DNA from: Bermanella sp. 47_1433_sub80_T6
GTDB lineage: Bacteria > Pseudomonadota > Gammaproteobacteria > Pseudomonadales > Oceanobacteraceae
Direction of reading: 5' to 3'
Assembly (NCBI GenBank): GCA_002162985.1
Contig: MAAD01000139.1
Span: forward strand, 1-53,801
Length of the DNA: 53,801 nt
Under the pieces are notes generated by a model, which searched no databases, was not told the origin of the DNA, and saw only the letters and a list, made by a program, of their open reading frames with translations. A program made the position numbers and the translations under genes. Positions 20,538-28,993 of the stretch are shown here, one piece after another. Position 1 is the first letter of the stretch; the number at the start of each line of letters is the position of its first letter.

Positions 20538-21383
20538 GTGAAACTGTTCGTTGAAAACTTAAGTAATGTAGACGTATCCTACCTCGACGCTAAACGTGGT
20601 CTTGTGGGTGAATCCTGGCTGGCTGGCCTAGTACTAACCGGCAATTTAGACAATCAGAGCATGATTTGTGACTTTGGCATCGTTAAACGCAACGCCAAAG
20701 CCTGGCTTGATGAACACATCGACCACAGGTTAGTGGTGCCCACCCAAATGCAAGGTTTACACATTAGCAAACATGCAAGCTTACTCACCATTAAATTCCC
20801 ACATCCGCTAGGTGGCGAATTTGTATGCAGCGCACCAGAGCAAGCCTTTTGTCTGATCGATACCGACACCATCAATGAAACTACCGTGGCCACTTGGCTA
20901 GAGCAGAAGTTAAGCGACAGCATTCCCGGCGACATCGAAAAGCTTAATGTAAAACTGGACTGTGAATTAATGGGCGGCGCCTATTATCATTACAGCCACG
21001 GCCTAAAGAAACACGATGGCAATTGCCAACGCATCGCCCACGGCCACAGATCCAAAATTGAAATCTTTATCGACGGCGCTCGCCAACCCGAGCTGGAAAA
21101 AAACTGGGCAAAAAACTGGCAAGATATTTATGTGGGCACCTCGGAAGACCTTCATAATCAACCGACTATCGAAGGCATTGAGCACAACCATTATCGCTAT
21201 GAAGCCCCACAGGGCCAGTTTAGCCTCACCCTTCCCAAGGCTGCCTGCTACGACATAAAAACCGATACCACCGTGGAGCAAATTGCCAACCACATCGCCA
21301 CGGTTTTATTGGAATCAGGCCACAGCGTGACCGTTAAGGCTTTTGAGGGTGTAGGAAAGGGAGCCATGGCAACCTATGAGTGA
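20538..21383 (+). CDS. Two-domain PTPS/QueD-like protein (COG0720 family)
   Basis: A 281-residue protein of the 6-pyruvoyltetrahydropterin synthase / 6-carboxytetrahydropterin synthase superfamily, twice the usual 120-140 residues. The C-terminal half holds the zinc-binding and cysteine part: HYSHGL (His154), Cys163 and HGH (168-170), with C-x4-HGH spacing rather than the C-x3-HGH of E. coli QueD. The N-terminal half holds the other part: CDFGIVKR (44-51) and IDHR (61-64). Both halves carry a TV..WLEQKL / TVEQIANHI segment, so it looks like a tandem duplication with each copy losing different motifs. GTG start with weak ribosome site. The end overlaps hisI by 8 bases. The role is in pteridine or deazapurine metabolism; the substrate is not certain. 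Confidence 0.8.
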   Translation: MKLFVENLSNVDVSYLDAKRGLVGESWLAGLVLTGNLDNQSMICDFGIVKRNAKAWLDEHIDHRLVVPTQMQGLHISKHASLLTIKFPHPLGGEFVCSAPEQAFCLIDTDTINETTVATWLEQKLSDSIPGDIEKLNVKLDCELMGGAYYHYSHGLKKHDGNCQRIAHGHRSKIEIFIDGARQPELEKNWAKNWQDIYVGTSEDLHNQPTIEGIEHNHYRYEAPQGQFSLTLPKAACYDIKTDTTVEQIANHIATVLLESGHSVTVKAFEGVGKGAMATYE

Positions 21384-21828
21384 TGGCACTAAAAATCTCT
21401 ACAAACAACTTGAGAAACAAACCAAAGGCAGCCAAATTTCATTGAACGATGCATTGGACCAACTGGTATTCAATGACGCCGGACTCATTCCCGCCATTGC
21501 CCAACAGCATGATAGTGGTGAAGTACTGATGATGGCCTGGATGAACCGCGCCGCCATCGAAGAAACACTGCATACCAAACAGGTTTGCTACTGGTCTCGC
21601 TCCCGCAACAATTACTGGCGCAAAGGTGAAAGCTCGGGTAACCAGCAAAAACTCATTAGCATGAGCACTGACTGCGATGGCGACACCCTGCTCTTAAAAG
21701 TGGACCAGCTAGGGGCCGCCTGCCACACCGGTCGTCGCGATTGTTTTTATAACGACATCAGCGAACAGGGATTGCAAATAAGTAGCGACCCCATTCAAGA
21801 CCCCAGTAAACTTTATGGCAAACAGTAA
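21376..21828 (+). CDS. hisI: Phosphoribosyl-AMP cyclohydrolase
   Basis: Opens the purine ring of PR-AMP in histidine synthesis. It is a stand-alone 150-residue protein without the HisE domain. Seen are EVLMMAWMN, the substrate segment YWSRSRNNYWRKGESSGN, and DCDGDTLLLKVDQLGAACHTGRRDCFY with the three zinc cysteines intact. Its start overlaps the PTPS-like gene by 8 bases. This could be the organism's main hisI or a second copy; the window cannot tell. The location away from other his genes is notable. Confidence 0.94.
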   Translation: MSDGTKNLYKQLEKQTKGSQISLNDALDQLVFNDAGLIPAIAQQHDSGEVLMMAWMNRAAIEETLHTKQVCYWSRSRNNYWRKGESSGNQQKLISMSTDCDGDTLLLKVDQLGAACHTGRRDCFYNDISEQGLQISSDPIQDPSKLYGKQ

Positions 21829-21831
21829 ACC

Positions 21832-22149
21832 GTGAGACGCCCTATCACCAAAGCACAAAAACGTGCCTTGTTAGAGCAAGAGATGCAAAGCTATCTTTCA
21901 AAAGGTGGCGAAGTTGAAGAGGTTGACCAGGGCATCAGCGGCCGTGAAAATCCCATGCAAGCGCTGCTGCCGGTTTTATTTAATGAAAAAACTTTAAAAC
22001 GAACCGACGCTCGGGCCGAACTCAATAAAGTGGACGCCCGCAAACACCCTAAAAAACCTGCCCCCGTGGCGCGCGCCAAACCCAAAAAGAAAGTACCTGT
22101 GTACGATGATTTTGGCGAAATATTAAGGTGGGTGTGGGACGACGAATAA
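21832..22149 (+). CDS. Small basic protein of unknown function
   Basis: A 105-residue protein with GTG start, 3 bases after the hisI stop. The N-terminal part has a helical segment ending YLSKGGEVEEVDQGISG (about residues 20-36), a GGxVxxV-type motif found in several small gammaproteobacterial proteins. The middle is Lys/Pro/Ala-rich (about residues 65-90) and likely disordered. The tail DDFGEILRWVWDDE is aromatic and acidic. Close spacing suggests it is cotranscribed with the PTPS-like gene and hisI. No function is assigned. Confidence 0.65.
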   Translation: MRRPITKAQKRALLEQEMQSYLSKGGEVEEVDQGISGRENPMQALLPVLFNEKTLKRTDARAELNKVDARKHPKKPAPVARAKPKKKVPVYDDFGEILRWVWDDE

Positions 22150-22302
22150 CACTTTCAACACCCCTTCCTATTTATACGCATTCTCTCAGTACATTCGTCA
22201 ATTTAACTTATGATATATTTTACTGCCCCGTCCCAATCAGTCAAAAATTCATTCAACCAGCCAATGATTTTTCCTATTCGACTTTACTAGCACCATAAAC
22301 CC

Positions 22303-22333
22303 AAAAAGCCCAAGGCAAATGCCTTGGGCTTTT
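22303..22333. terminator. Bidirectional intrinsic terminator
   Basis: AAAGCCCAAGGCA with loop of three and exact complementary arm, flanked by AAAAA on the left and TTTT on the right. It ends the split metH transcript on the minus strand and can also stop the plus-strand hisI transcript. Confidence 0.85.
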
Positions 22334-22355
22334 AGAAAACCATCACAAATCAGTG

Positions 22356-25055
22356 TTACTCATCGTAACCCAAAGCAGGTCGCAACCAACGTTCTGCTTT
22401 AGTCATATCCCAGCCCTTACGATCGGCGTAATCTTGCACCTGATCTTTGTTTATTTTACCCAGTGCAAAATAACGGGATTCTGGATGCGCAAAATACCAG
22501 CCACTAACAGATGATGCCGGATACATCGCATAACTTTCCGTTAACTGACAGCCAATAGCTTGCTCCGCATCCAACAGCTTAAATAACGTGGTTTTTTCAC
22601 TGTGTTCCGGACAGGCAGGATAGCCAGGAGCAGGGCGAATACCCTGATACTTCTCAGAGATCAGCTCATCGTTACTTAGCTGTTCATCATTGACATAACC
22701 CCAATGAGTTTTTCGAACTTCTTCGTGCATCAATTCGGCAAACGCTTCGGCGAAGCGGTCGGCCAATGATTTCACCAAAATAGCGTTATAGTCGTCCAAC
22801 TTCCCCTCATATTCCTTGGCAAGTTCTTCCGCCCCTTTACAGGTCACCACAAATCCGCCCATATAATCGTTCACCGCGCCGCCTTTTGGTGCCACAAAGT
22901 CGGCCAATGAACGGAAGGCACGACCTGCTGGACGCTGGGTTTGCTGTCGTAAATGATGCAAAGTCGCTAAAACTTCTGTACGGCTATCATCCATATATAG
23001 CTCGGTATCATCCCCGGCAACCGCAGCGGCTGGGTAAAAACCAATGGATGCATGACAACTCAATAACTTTTCATCGATGATCTTATCCAGCATAACTTTA
23101 GCATCACGGTACAAGGAAGAAGCCTCTTCCCCCACCACCTCATCAGTTAAGATACCCGGGAATTTGCCATGCAACTCCCAGGTAATAAAAAATGGCGTCC
23201 AGTCAATACGCTCCCGTATCTTAGCCAAGGGATAATCATTAATGGTTTTATTGCCAATAAAAGATGGCGTAACCGCAGTGTAGGACTCCCAATCCATAGG
23301 CGCGCCATTTTCACGAATAAAATCCACACTGGAGAAAGATTTCTTGCCTCGTTTACGTGCATTCTTTTCTCTGGCCTCCTGGTACTCTAACCGCAGGTCA
23401 GCTACAAATTTTTCCTTTTTAGCAGACAGCAGAGCGCTGGCCACGGGTACAGATTTAGACGCATCCAAAACATGTACGGTAATGCCCGAATATTTCTCTT
23501 CAATTTTAACCGCGGTGTGCACCTTGGAGGTAGTGGCGCCACCAATAAGCAGCGGCTGAGTCATACCACGCTGCTCCATCAACTCAGCAATGGTGACCAT
23601 TTCATCCAGTGAAGGGGTGATCAAACCGGACAACCCTATAATATCCGCATTGTGTTTAACGGCCGCGTCCAGAATATCTTCTGCTGGCACCATCACTCCC
23701 AGGTCAATCACCTCGTAGTTATTACAAGAGAGCACCACGCCCACAATATTTTTACCGATATCGTGCACATCACCTTTCACCGTGGCCATAATAATTACGC
23801 CATTATTGCTACTAGTGTTACCCGTGCGGCGCTTTTCTTCTTCGATATAAGGCAGCAAATACGCCACGGCTTTCTTCATTACCCGCGCGCTTTTTACTAC
23901 CTGAGGTAAAAACATCTTACCGGCACCAAAAAGGTCACCCACCACGTTCATGCCGATCATTAAATTGTTTTCAATGACTTCGATGGGCTTGCCTGCTCCC
24001 TGCCGTGCTTCTTCGGCGTCCTCTTCGATGAACTCTGTAATGCCTTTTACCAAGGCATGGGTAATACGATCCTGCAGCGGACCTTCACGCCATTTTAATT
24101 TATCACTTTCTTTTTGCTCTACCGACTGACCTTTTAATGACTCGGCAAAATCAACCAGACGCTCGGCCGCATCTTCACGGCGATTCAATACTACGTCTTC
24201 AACACACTCCAATAGATCTTTAGGAATGTCATCGTAGATGGTTAACATGCCTGCGTTTACGATCCCCATGTCCATACCAGCCTGGATGGCATAGTACAAA
24301 AATACAGAGTGCATGGCTTCACGCACAATGTCGTTACCACGGAACGAAAACGACATATTAGAGACACCGCCAGATACCTTGGCTCCGGGCAAATTCTCTT
24401 TTATCCATTTAGTGGCGGCAAAAAAGTCTACACAATAATTACTATGCTCTTCTATACCGGTGGCCACCGGAAAAATATTAGGATCAAAGACGATGTCTTG
24501 TGGAGCAAAGCCCACCTTATCCACCAACACATCGTAAGAACGTTGACAGATATCGATACGACGCTGATAAGTATCGGCCTGACCTTTCTCATCGAAGGCC
24601 ATGACGACAGCCGCGGCACCATACATATTAATAGTACTAGCCTGGGCGATGAATTTTTCTTCACCCTCTTTCAACGAAATAGAGTTCACTATGGCCTTAC
24701 CCTGCACACACTTAAGGCCCTCTTCGATGATTTCCCACTTGGAAGAATCGATCATGAAAGGCACACGTACGATATCGGGTTCGGCCGCTAACAAATTCAA
24801 ATAACGCACCATGGCCGCCTTGCCATCTAACATGGCATCGTCCATGTTGATGTCAATAATTTGCGCACCGTCTTCCACCTGTACACGGGCAATATCTACT
24901 GCCGCTTCGTAATCTTCTTCCTGAATCAAACGGGAGAATTTACGAGAACCGGTAACGTTGGATCGCTCACCTACGTTCACAAAACCGGTCATTTCATTCA
25001 CGATCAGTGGCTCAAGACCACTTAGAATCATGTCAGGGACTTTTTTAATACTCAT
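22356..25055 (-). CDS. metH: Methionine synthase, folate/cobalamin/activation part (split MetH, C-terminal)
   Basis: An 899-residue protein equal to MetH without its homocysteine domain. Domains in order are: pterin-binding barrel (about 15-280, [14 protein letters not shown] at the front), cobalamin cap (about 335-405), Rossmann cobalamin domain with DVHDIG (429-434, His431 the cobalt ligand), and AdoMet-binding reactivation domain (about 570-899) with [10 protein letters not shown] at 807. Together with the upstream gene the total is 1241 residues, near E. coli MetH (1227). The start shares one base with the upstream stop (TAATG) and has a clear AGGGAG site seven bases before the ATG. This indicates a real, translationally coupled second protein. 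Confidence 0.93.
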   Translation of the reverse strand: MSIKKVPDMILSGLEPLIVNEMTGFVNVGERSNVTGSRKFSRLIQEEDYEAAVDIARVQVEDGAQIIDINMDDAMLDGKAAMVRYLNLLAAEPDIVRVPFMIDSSKWEIIEEGLKCVQGKAIVNSISLKEGEEKFIAQASTINMYGAAAVVMAFDEKGQADTYQRRIDICQRSYDVLVDKVGFAPQDIVFDPNIFPVATGIEEHSNYCVDFFAATKWIKENLPGAKVSGGVSNMSFSFRGNDIVREAMHSVFLYYAIQAGMDMGIVNAGMLTIYDDIPKDLLECVEDVVLNRREDAAERLVDFAESLKGQSVEQKESDKLKWREGPLQDRITHALVKGITEFIEEDAEEARQGAGKPIEVIENNLMIGMNVVGDLFGAGKMFLPQVVKSARVMKKAVAYLLPYIEEEKRRTGNTSSNNGVIIMATVKGDVHDIGKNIVGVVLSCNNYEVIDLGVMVPAEDILDAAVKHNADIIGLSGLITPSLDEMVTIAELMEQRGMTQPLLIGGATTSKVHTAVKIEEKYSGITVHVLDASKSVPVASALLSAKKEKFVADLRLEYQEAREKNARKRGKKSFSSVDFIRENGAPMDWESYTAVTPSFIGNKTINDYPLAKIRERIDWTPFFITWELHGKFPGILTDEVVGEEASSLYRDAKVMLDKIIDEKLLSCHASIGFYPAAAVAGDDTELYMDDSRTEVLATLHHLRQQTQRPAGRAFRSLADFVAPKGGAVNDYMGGFVVTCKGAEELAKEYEGKLDDYNAILVKSLADRFAEAFAELMHEEVRKTHWGYVNDEQLSNDELISEKYQGIRPAPGYPACPEHSEKTTLFKLLDAEQAIGCQLTESYAMYPASSVSGWYFAHPESRYFALGKINKDQVQDYADRKGWDMTKAERWLRPALGYDE

Positions 25056-26083
25056 TATTTTTCTCCCTGGAAAGTTTCCGGTAAGGACCGCGGTTTATAC
25101 TCATCCGCCAACGCTTTTAATGCAGCGATGTGCTGCGGGGTAGTACCGCAGCAACCACCAATAATATTCACATGACCTTCCGATAAAAACGGGCGAACCT
25201 GTTCGGCCATTTCTTCAGCGGTTTGATCGTATTCTCCAAACTCATTGGGCAGTCCGGCATTGGGGTGAGCCGAAATCATGCAGGTGGCATTTTTATCCAG
25301 CAGCTTAACGTGGGGCAACATATCATCAGCACCCAGCGCACAGTTAAGACCAATGCTTAAAAGGTTGCCGTGCATCAATGACACCCAAAATGCTTCTGCG
25401 GTTTGGCCAGACAAGGTACGGCCACTGGCATCGGTTATGGTGCCGGATATCATCACAGGTGTATCCAGCTCACGCTCCTGCTTCATTTTTAAAACCGCGA
25501 ATAATGCTGCCTTGGCATTCAAGGTATCAAATACAGTTTCGATCATGATGATGTCACTACCACCATCCATCAAAGCATTGGCCGCGTCATAATAGGCGGT
25601 TACCAACTGGTCGAAAGTCACCAGTCGCATACCGGGATCATTCACATCTGGTGACATGGAAGCTGTACGGTTGGTGGGACCCAAACAACCCACTACATAT
25701 CTTGGCTGATCCGGGGTCTTGGCGGTCCATTTATCGGCACTGCGGCGCGCACATTGCGCCGATTCAAAATTGATCTTGTATACCGCACTTTCCAGGCTGT
25801 AATCGGCCTGAGCGATGGTGGTACCACTGAATGCATTGGTGCTGGCGAAATCGGCGCCTATGGCAAAATAGGAGTCATGAATTTCCTCGATAATTTCTGG
25901 TCGAGTGATAGACAATAGATCGTTATTGCCTTTTAACGGACTAGGGTGATCTTCAAAATGCCCTTTACGAAAATCCGCTTCTTCCAACGGATAGCCCTGA
26001 ATGGAAGTACCCATTGCGCCATCAAGCACCATGATGCGCTTTGCCAGAGTATTGTTTAACTGGTCTACTACCGAACGACTCAT
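25055..26083 (-). CDS. metH: Methionine synthase, homocysteine-binding part (split MetH, N-terminal)
   Basis: A 342-residue barrel that binds homocysteine through zinc. Cys248 (GLNCALG) and the pair Cys311-Cys312 ([11 protein letters not shown]) are the ligands. [11 protein letters not shown]-type start and [10 protein letters not shown] are typical of MetH rather than of stand-alone BHMT or MmuM. The stop falls in the linker that joins the homocysteine and folate domains in one-piece MetH. It must work together with the downstream 899-residue protein. An extended -10 (TGCTATAAT) lies about 35 bases upstream of the start. Confidence 0.93.
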   Translation of the reverse strand: MSRSVVDQLNNTLAKRIMVLDGAMGTSIQGYPLEEADFRKGHFEDHPSPLKGNNDLLSITRPEIIEEIHDSYFAIGADFASTNAFSGTTIAQADYSLESAVYKINFESAQCARRSADKWTAKTPDQPRYVVGCLGPTNRTASMSPDVNDPGMRLVTFDQLVTAYYDAANALMDGGSDIIMIETVFDTLNAKAALFAVLKMKQERELDTPVMISGTITDASGRTLSGQTAEAFWVSLMHGNLLSIGLNCALGADDMLPHVKLLDKNATCMISAHPNAGLPNEFGEYDQTAEEMAEQVRPFLSEGHVNIIGGCCGTTPQHIAALKALADEYKPRSLPETFQGEK

Positions 26084-26115
26084 TGTGGATTCCAGAGTAC
26101 AAAAAAATGGCGCAT

Positions 26116-26124
26116 ATTATAGCA
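26116..26124 (-). promoter_or_regulatory. Extended -10 of the split metH operon
   Basis: The minus strand reads TGCTATAAT followed by ATGCGCC, about 35 bases before the metH start. No good -35 is seen, as is usual for extended -10 promoters. No cobalamin or SAM riboswitch-like sequence was seen in the short leader. Confidence 0.5.
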
Positions 26125-26284
26125 AAACAGGGCCCTCTCAGATAGTGAGCTAACTTCAATTGCGCAATGAATATGCTTCACGCAAATCGCTCTCGCTTTT
26201 ATTTCCAACCTTTAAGCTATGCGCACTTGAATCTCGCAAAAAAGCCAATATCTTGGGTATATCTTTATATTTAAGAGCGATTCA

Positions 26285-26596
26285 ATGCAACTCAATGATC
26301 TAATCCTAGTGTTTGTATTATTACTAATATTGTGGGCCTGGTGGCTGGACAGAGGCATCAAACAAAAAGCATTTTTATACGCCAAGAAGTACTGCGAAAA
26401 CGCCGATGTACAACTACTGGACGACAACATTCAGCTGAATGGTGCCAGCTTAAAGAAAAATGAAATGGGAGAATGGTGTATATATCGACAGTTTAAATTT
26501 GAATTCACCTCTACCGGTGAACACAGATATTTAGGCACCATGGAGCTACTGGGCAGCAAGGTGAGCAATATTGAGTTGGCGGCTTTTCATATTTAG
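26285..26596 (+). CDS. DUF3301 family membrane-anchored protein
   Basis: A 103-residue protein with one N-terminal membrane helix (about residues 5-22), then a cytoplasmic domain with the family pattern: K..AFLYAKKYC, VQLLDDNIQLNG, YRQFKFEFTSTGEHRYLGTMELLG. DUF3301 has no known function. It is a single gene, divergent from metH, and the tRNA-Ser follows on the other strand. Confidence 0.78.
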   Translation: MQLNDLILVFVLLLILWAWWLDRGIKQKAFLYAKKYCENADVQLLDDNIQLNGASLKKNEMGEWCIYRQFKFEFTSTGEHRYLGTMELLGSKVSNIELAAFHI

Positions 26597-26696
26597 ATTT
26601 ATTCAAATAACGCCCAAGCAAACCCGTTGAGAATTACCGAAACCCACTCTAAATAGCACCCTCACCTGTAAAATCACAAACCCAAATGACAGGCAC

Positions 26697-26724
26697 AAAA
26701 AAACCGCTACATGAGCGGTTTCTT
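26697..26724 (-). terminator. Intrinsic terminator of tRNA-Ser
   Basis: On the minus strand AACCGCT, loop CATGT, AGCGGTT followed by seven T, starting about 14 bases after the tRNA CCA end. Confidence 0.85.
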
Positions 26725-26733
26725 TAGAATAAA

Positions 26734-26821
26734 TGGCGGTGAGGGAGGGATTCGAACCCTCGATACCTTGCGGTATACACGCTTTCCAGGCGTGCTCCTT
26801 CGGCCACTCGGACACCTCACC
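26734..26821 (-). tRNA. serX-like: tRNA-Ser (anticodon GGA)
   Basis: An 88-base tRNA with CCA encoded. The acceptor arms are GGTGAGG and CCTCACC with discriminator G. The anticodon arm CACGC-CTGGAAA-GCGTG gives anticodon GGA, reading UCC/UCU. The long variable arm (TATACCGCAAGGTATC region) is the class II feature of tRNA-Ser. The TpsiC arm is GAGGGTTCGAATCCCTC. It stands alone with its own promoter and terminator. Confidence 0.97.
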
Positions 26822-26863
26822 TTAACACTTCTTGCAGAGCCATTTGCCTCAACAAGGCCGCGC

Positions 26864-26891
26864 ATTCTACGCACCAAGCTAACAAATGCAA
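26864..26891 (-). promoter_or_regulatory. Promoter of tRNA-Ser
   Basis: Minus strand TTGCAT, 16-base spacer, TAGAAT, followed by the GC-rich discriminator GCGCGGCC, typical of stringently controlled stable-RNA promoters. Confidence 0.65.
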
Positions 26892-26913
26892 GTAAATAGT
26901 TGATTTATAAGCA

Positions 26914-27468
26914 CTAAATCCAATCACTCACAAAAGGCTCTAATTCAACAGCGGGAGTTTTTGGGCTGTCCTGTGCCGTCCCTATATACAAGAAGGCCAC
27001 AATGGAGCCGTCACTACTTACTTTAAACGACTCCCTAACCTCTTTGGCCCGCACCATATCACCCGTTCTCCAAATGGAGCTGTAACCCAAAGAGCTAATG
27101 GCTATCTGCATATTTTGCACGGCAGCACCCACCGCCAGCACCTGATCGTCCAATGGTATTTTGCTGTTTAGCTGCGGCTCACACACTGCCACTAACAACA
27201 TAGGGGCACGTAGCGGCATATTTCGAGATTTATCCACTTTAGCCTGCGAGCAATCTCCGCGCGCTAAGACCGCTTGCGCAAACACCTCCCCCAATTTGTC
27301 ACGAGCCGAACCCTGTACCATTAAAAAGCGCCAAGGCTTAAGACGACCATGATCTGGCCCCCGTAGCCCACAGCTTAAAATTTGTTTTAACTCTTCACTA
27401 TTGGGCCCTGGCGCCATTAATTTCGAGCAAGACACCCTGGTTTGTAGAAGCTCAATTATTGAATTCAA
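26914..27468 (-). CDS. Nitroreductase family protein (YdjA-like)
   Basis: FMN-dependent oxidoreductase fold, 184 residues, matching the short YdjA-type branch. ELLQTRVSCSKL at the N terminus holds the FMN-phosphate arginine; LRGPDHGRLKPWRFLMV is the family signature with the conserved Arg-x-x-Pro-Trp region; GAAVQNMQIAISSLGYSSIWRTG is the second FMN segment. The physiological substrate is unknown. It is a single gene, divergent from the adenylate cyclase gene. Confidence 0.88.
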   Translation of the reverse strand: MNSIIELLQTRVSCSKLMAPGPNSEELKQILSCGLRGPDHGRLKPWRFLMVQGSARDKLGEVFAQAVLARGDCSQAKVDKSRNMPLRAPMLLVAVCEPQLNSKIPLDDQVLAVGAAVQNMQIAISSLGYSSIWRTGDMVRAKEVRESFKVSSDGSIVAFLYIGTAQDSPKTPAVELEPFVSDWI

Positions 27469-27529
27469 ATTTACACCCGATTCTAAATAACTCTTTTATT
27501 AATATTTGCCCTGCATCGTTCAGGATGCC

Positions 27530-27559
27530 TTGCACATACACGTCGCAGCGTATTAAATA
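27530..27559 (+). promoter_or_regulatory. Possible promoter of the cyclase cluster
   Basis: TTGCAC, 18-base spacer, TAAATA (or TTAAAT at 17), about 50 bases before the ATG of the adenylate cyclase gene. Confidence 0.35.
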
Positions 27560-27608
27560 GCGTGTTCAATTATGCCATCATTAATAATAAGAAAAACCGT
27601 AACAATTG

Positions 27609-28991
27609 ATGAATACCGCCATTAAAGACCTCCAACCCACCACAATGTATGAATTTTATTCACGCAGTGTTGGTTTTATCGCCAGCGCCATTATGCTGGC
27701 TTTAGCTCACCAGCAAAATATCTGGAGCTTTCACTACACCGAACTGATTATAGTCGCCCTTGCCTATCCTCTTTTAGCGCTTTTCATCAGCAACAAAATT
27801 CCTGCCCGCTTGGAACACTTAAGGCGCCCGGTGCTGGTTTCCATCGATGCCTCTTTGGTGGGCATTCTAATGGCTTACATGGAATTTGCGGTCATTCCCT
27901 GCCTTTTATTTGCAATAATGATCAATACGTCAGCCATTATACTAGGTCGCTTCAATGTGTGGCTGGCCGGCTTTATGAGCATGGCATTGGGCGCCTATAT
28001 AGGCACTTTGATTTTTGGCTTACACATCACCCCGCAAGCCCCGCTCATCATTGATATTTGCGTAGCCATTGGCGTAGCGATCTACCTGGCGGTAGCTGGT
28101 TATTTCTCGGGCAAGCAAACCACATTACTAGAAAAGCTGCATATTGATATTCAACAGCAAGAGCAAAAACACAAACACTTGGCCAATCAGGTATCTAAAT
28201 ACATCTCCCCGCAAATACTAGAATCAATACTTTCTGGTAAACAGGACGTGAGACTGCAAACCCAAAGAAAGAAATTGGTGGTGTTTTTCTCAGACATTAA
28301 GGGCTTCACCGCCCTATCAGAGCAGATTGAGTCTGAGGTTCTCACCGACCTGTTAAACAACTATCTGACGGAAATGACCAATATCGCCATCAAGTATGGC
28401 GGCACCATAGATAAATACATCGGCGACAGCATCATGGTATTTTTTGGAGACCCCAAGACTCAGGGCGCCAAGAAAGACACCCTGGCCTGTGTTGCCATGG
28501 CCATCGAAATGCGCAAACACATGAAAGTTTTACGCCAAAAGTGGCGTGCGCAAGGGGTTAAGAGCCCACTGGAGATTCGCATGGGCATCAATACCGGCTA
28601 CTGCACGGTAGGTAACTTCGGCACCGAATCGCGCATGGATTACACTATCATTGGCAAGGAAGTGAATATGGCCAGCCGCCTGGAAAGCGCCGCCGATTCC
28701 AATGAAATTCTGCTCTCCTACGAGTCCTACGCGCTCATTCAAGACAAGATAATCTGCCGAGAAAAGGGCCGCATTAGCGCCAAAGGCTTTTCGCGTCCGG
28801 TTCCCGTCTACCAGGTGGTAGACTTCAGGCACAATCTGGCAGCCAAAACCACTTTTGTGGAACACGAACTGCCCGGCTTTTCCATGTACATGGACACCAA
28901 TCGTATCAACAACTACGACCGGGAAAGAATTGCCAAGGCTCTGGAGCTCGCTGCCAGCAAGATAAAAGATCAGAACAAGATGCAGGGTTAA
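27609..28991 (+). CDS. cyaB: Membrane-bound class III adenylate cyclase (CyaB-like)
   Basis: Makes cAMP from ATP. About 460 residues, the size of Pseudomonas CyaB. An N-terminal region of six membrane segments (about residues 20-170, MASE2-like) is followed by a linker helix and the cyclase domain (about 222-405). Numbered from the TTG-started ORF, the catalytic set is complete: metal Asp230 (FFSDIKGF) and Asp274 (YIGD), adenine-selecting Lys270 and Asp345 (MDYT), and transition-state Asn354 and Arg358 (NMASRLE). The ORF track begins at TTG 27606; ATG 27609 is the better start. The next gene starts 2 bases after the stop. Confidence 0.88.
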   Translation: MNTAIKDLQPTTMYEFYSRSVGFIASAIMLALAHQQNIWSFHYTELIIVALAYPLLALFISNKIPARLEHLRRPVLVSIDASLVGILMAYMEFAVIPCLLFAIMINTSAIILGRFNVWLAGFMSMALGAYIGTLIFGLHITPQAPLIIDICVAIGVAIYLAVAGYFSGKQTTLLEKLHIDIQQQEQKHKHLANQVSKYISPQILESILSGKQDVRLQTQRKKLVVFFSDIKGFTALSEQIESEVLTDLLNNYLTEMTNIAIKYGGTIDKYIGDSIMVFFGDPKTQGAKKDTLACVAMAIEMRKHMKVLRQKWRAQGVKSPLEIRMGINTGYCTVGNFGTESRMDYTIIGKEVNMASRLESAADSNEILLSYESYALIQDKIICREKGRISAKGFSRPVPVYQVVDFRHNLAAKTTFVEHELPGFSMYMDTNRINNYDRERIAKALELAASKIKDQNKMQG

Positions 28992-28993
28992 GT

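Noticed and set aside
24309-24791. 160-residue ORF on the plus strand opposite metH
   Set aside because: Antisense shadow of the conserved pterin-binding domain, His/Ile-rich with no recognisable domain.
26084-26284. Cobalamin or SAM riboswitch upstream of the split metH genes
   Set aside because: The predicted leader after the extended -10 is only about 30 bases and shows no B12-box or SAM-type pairing.
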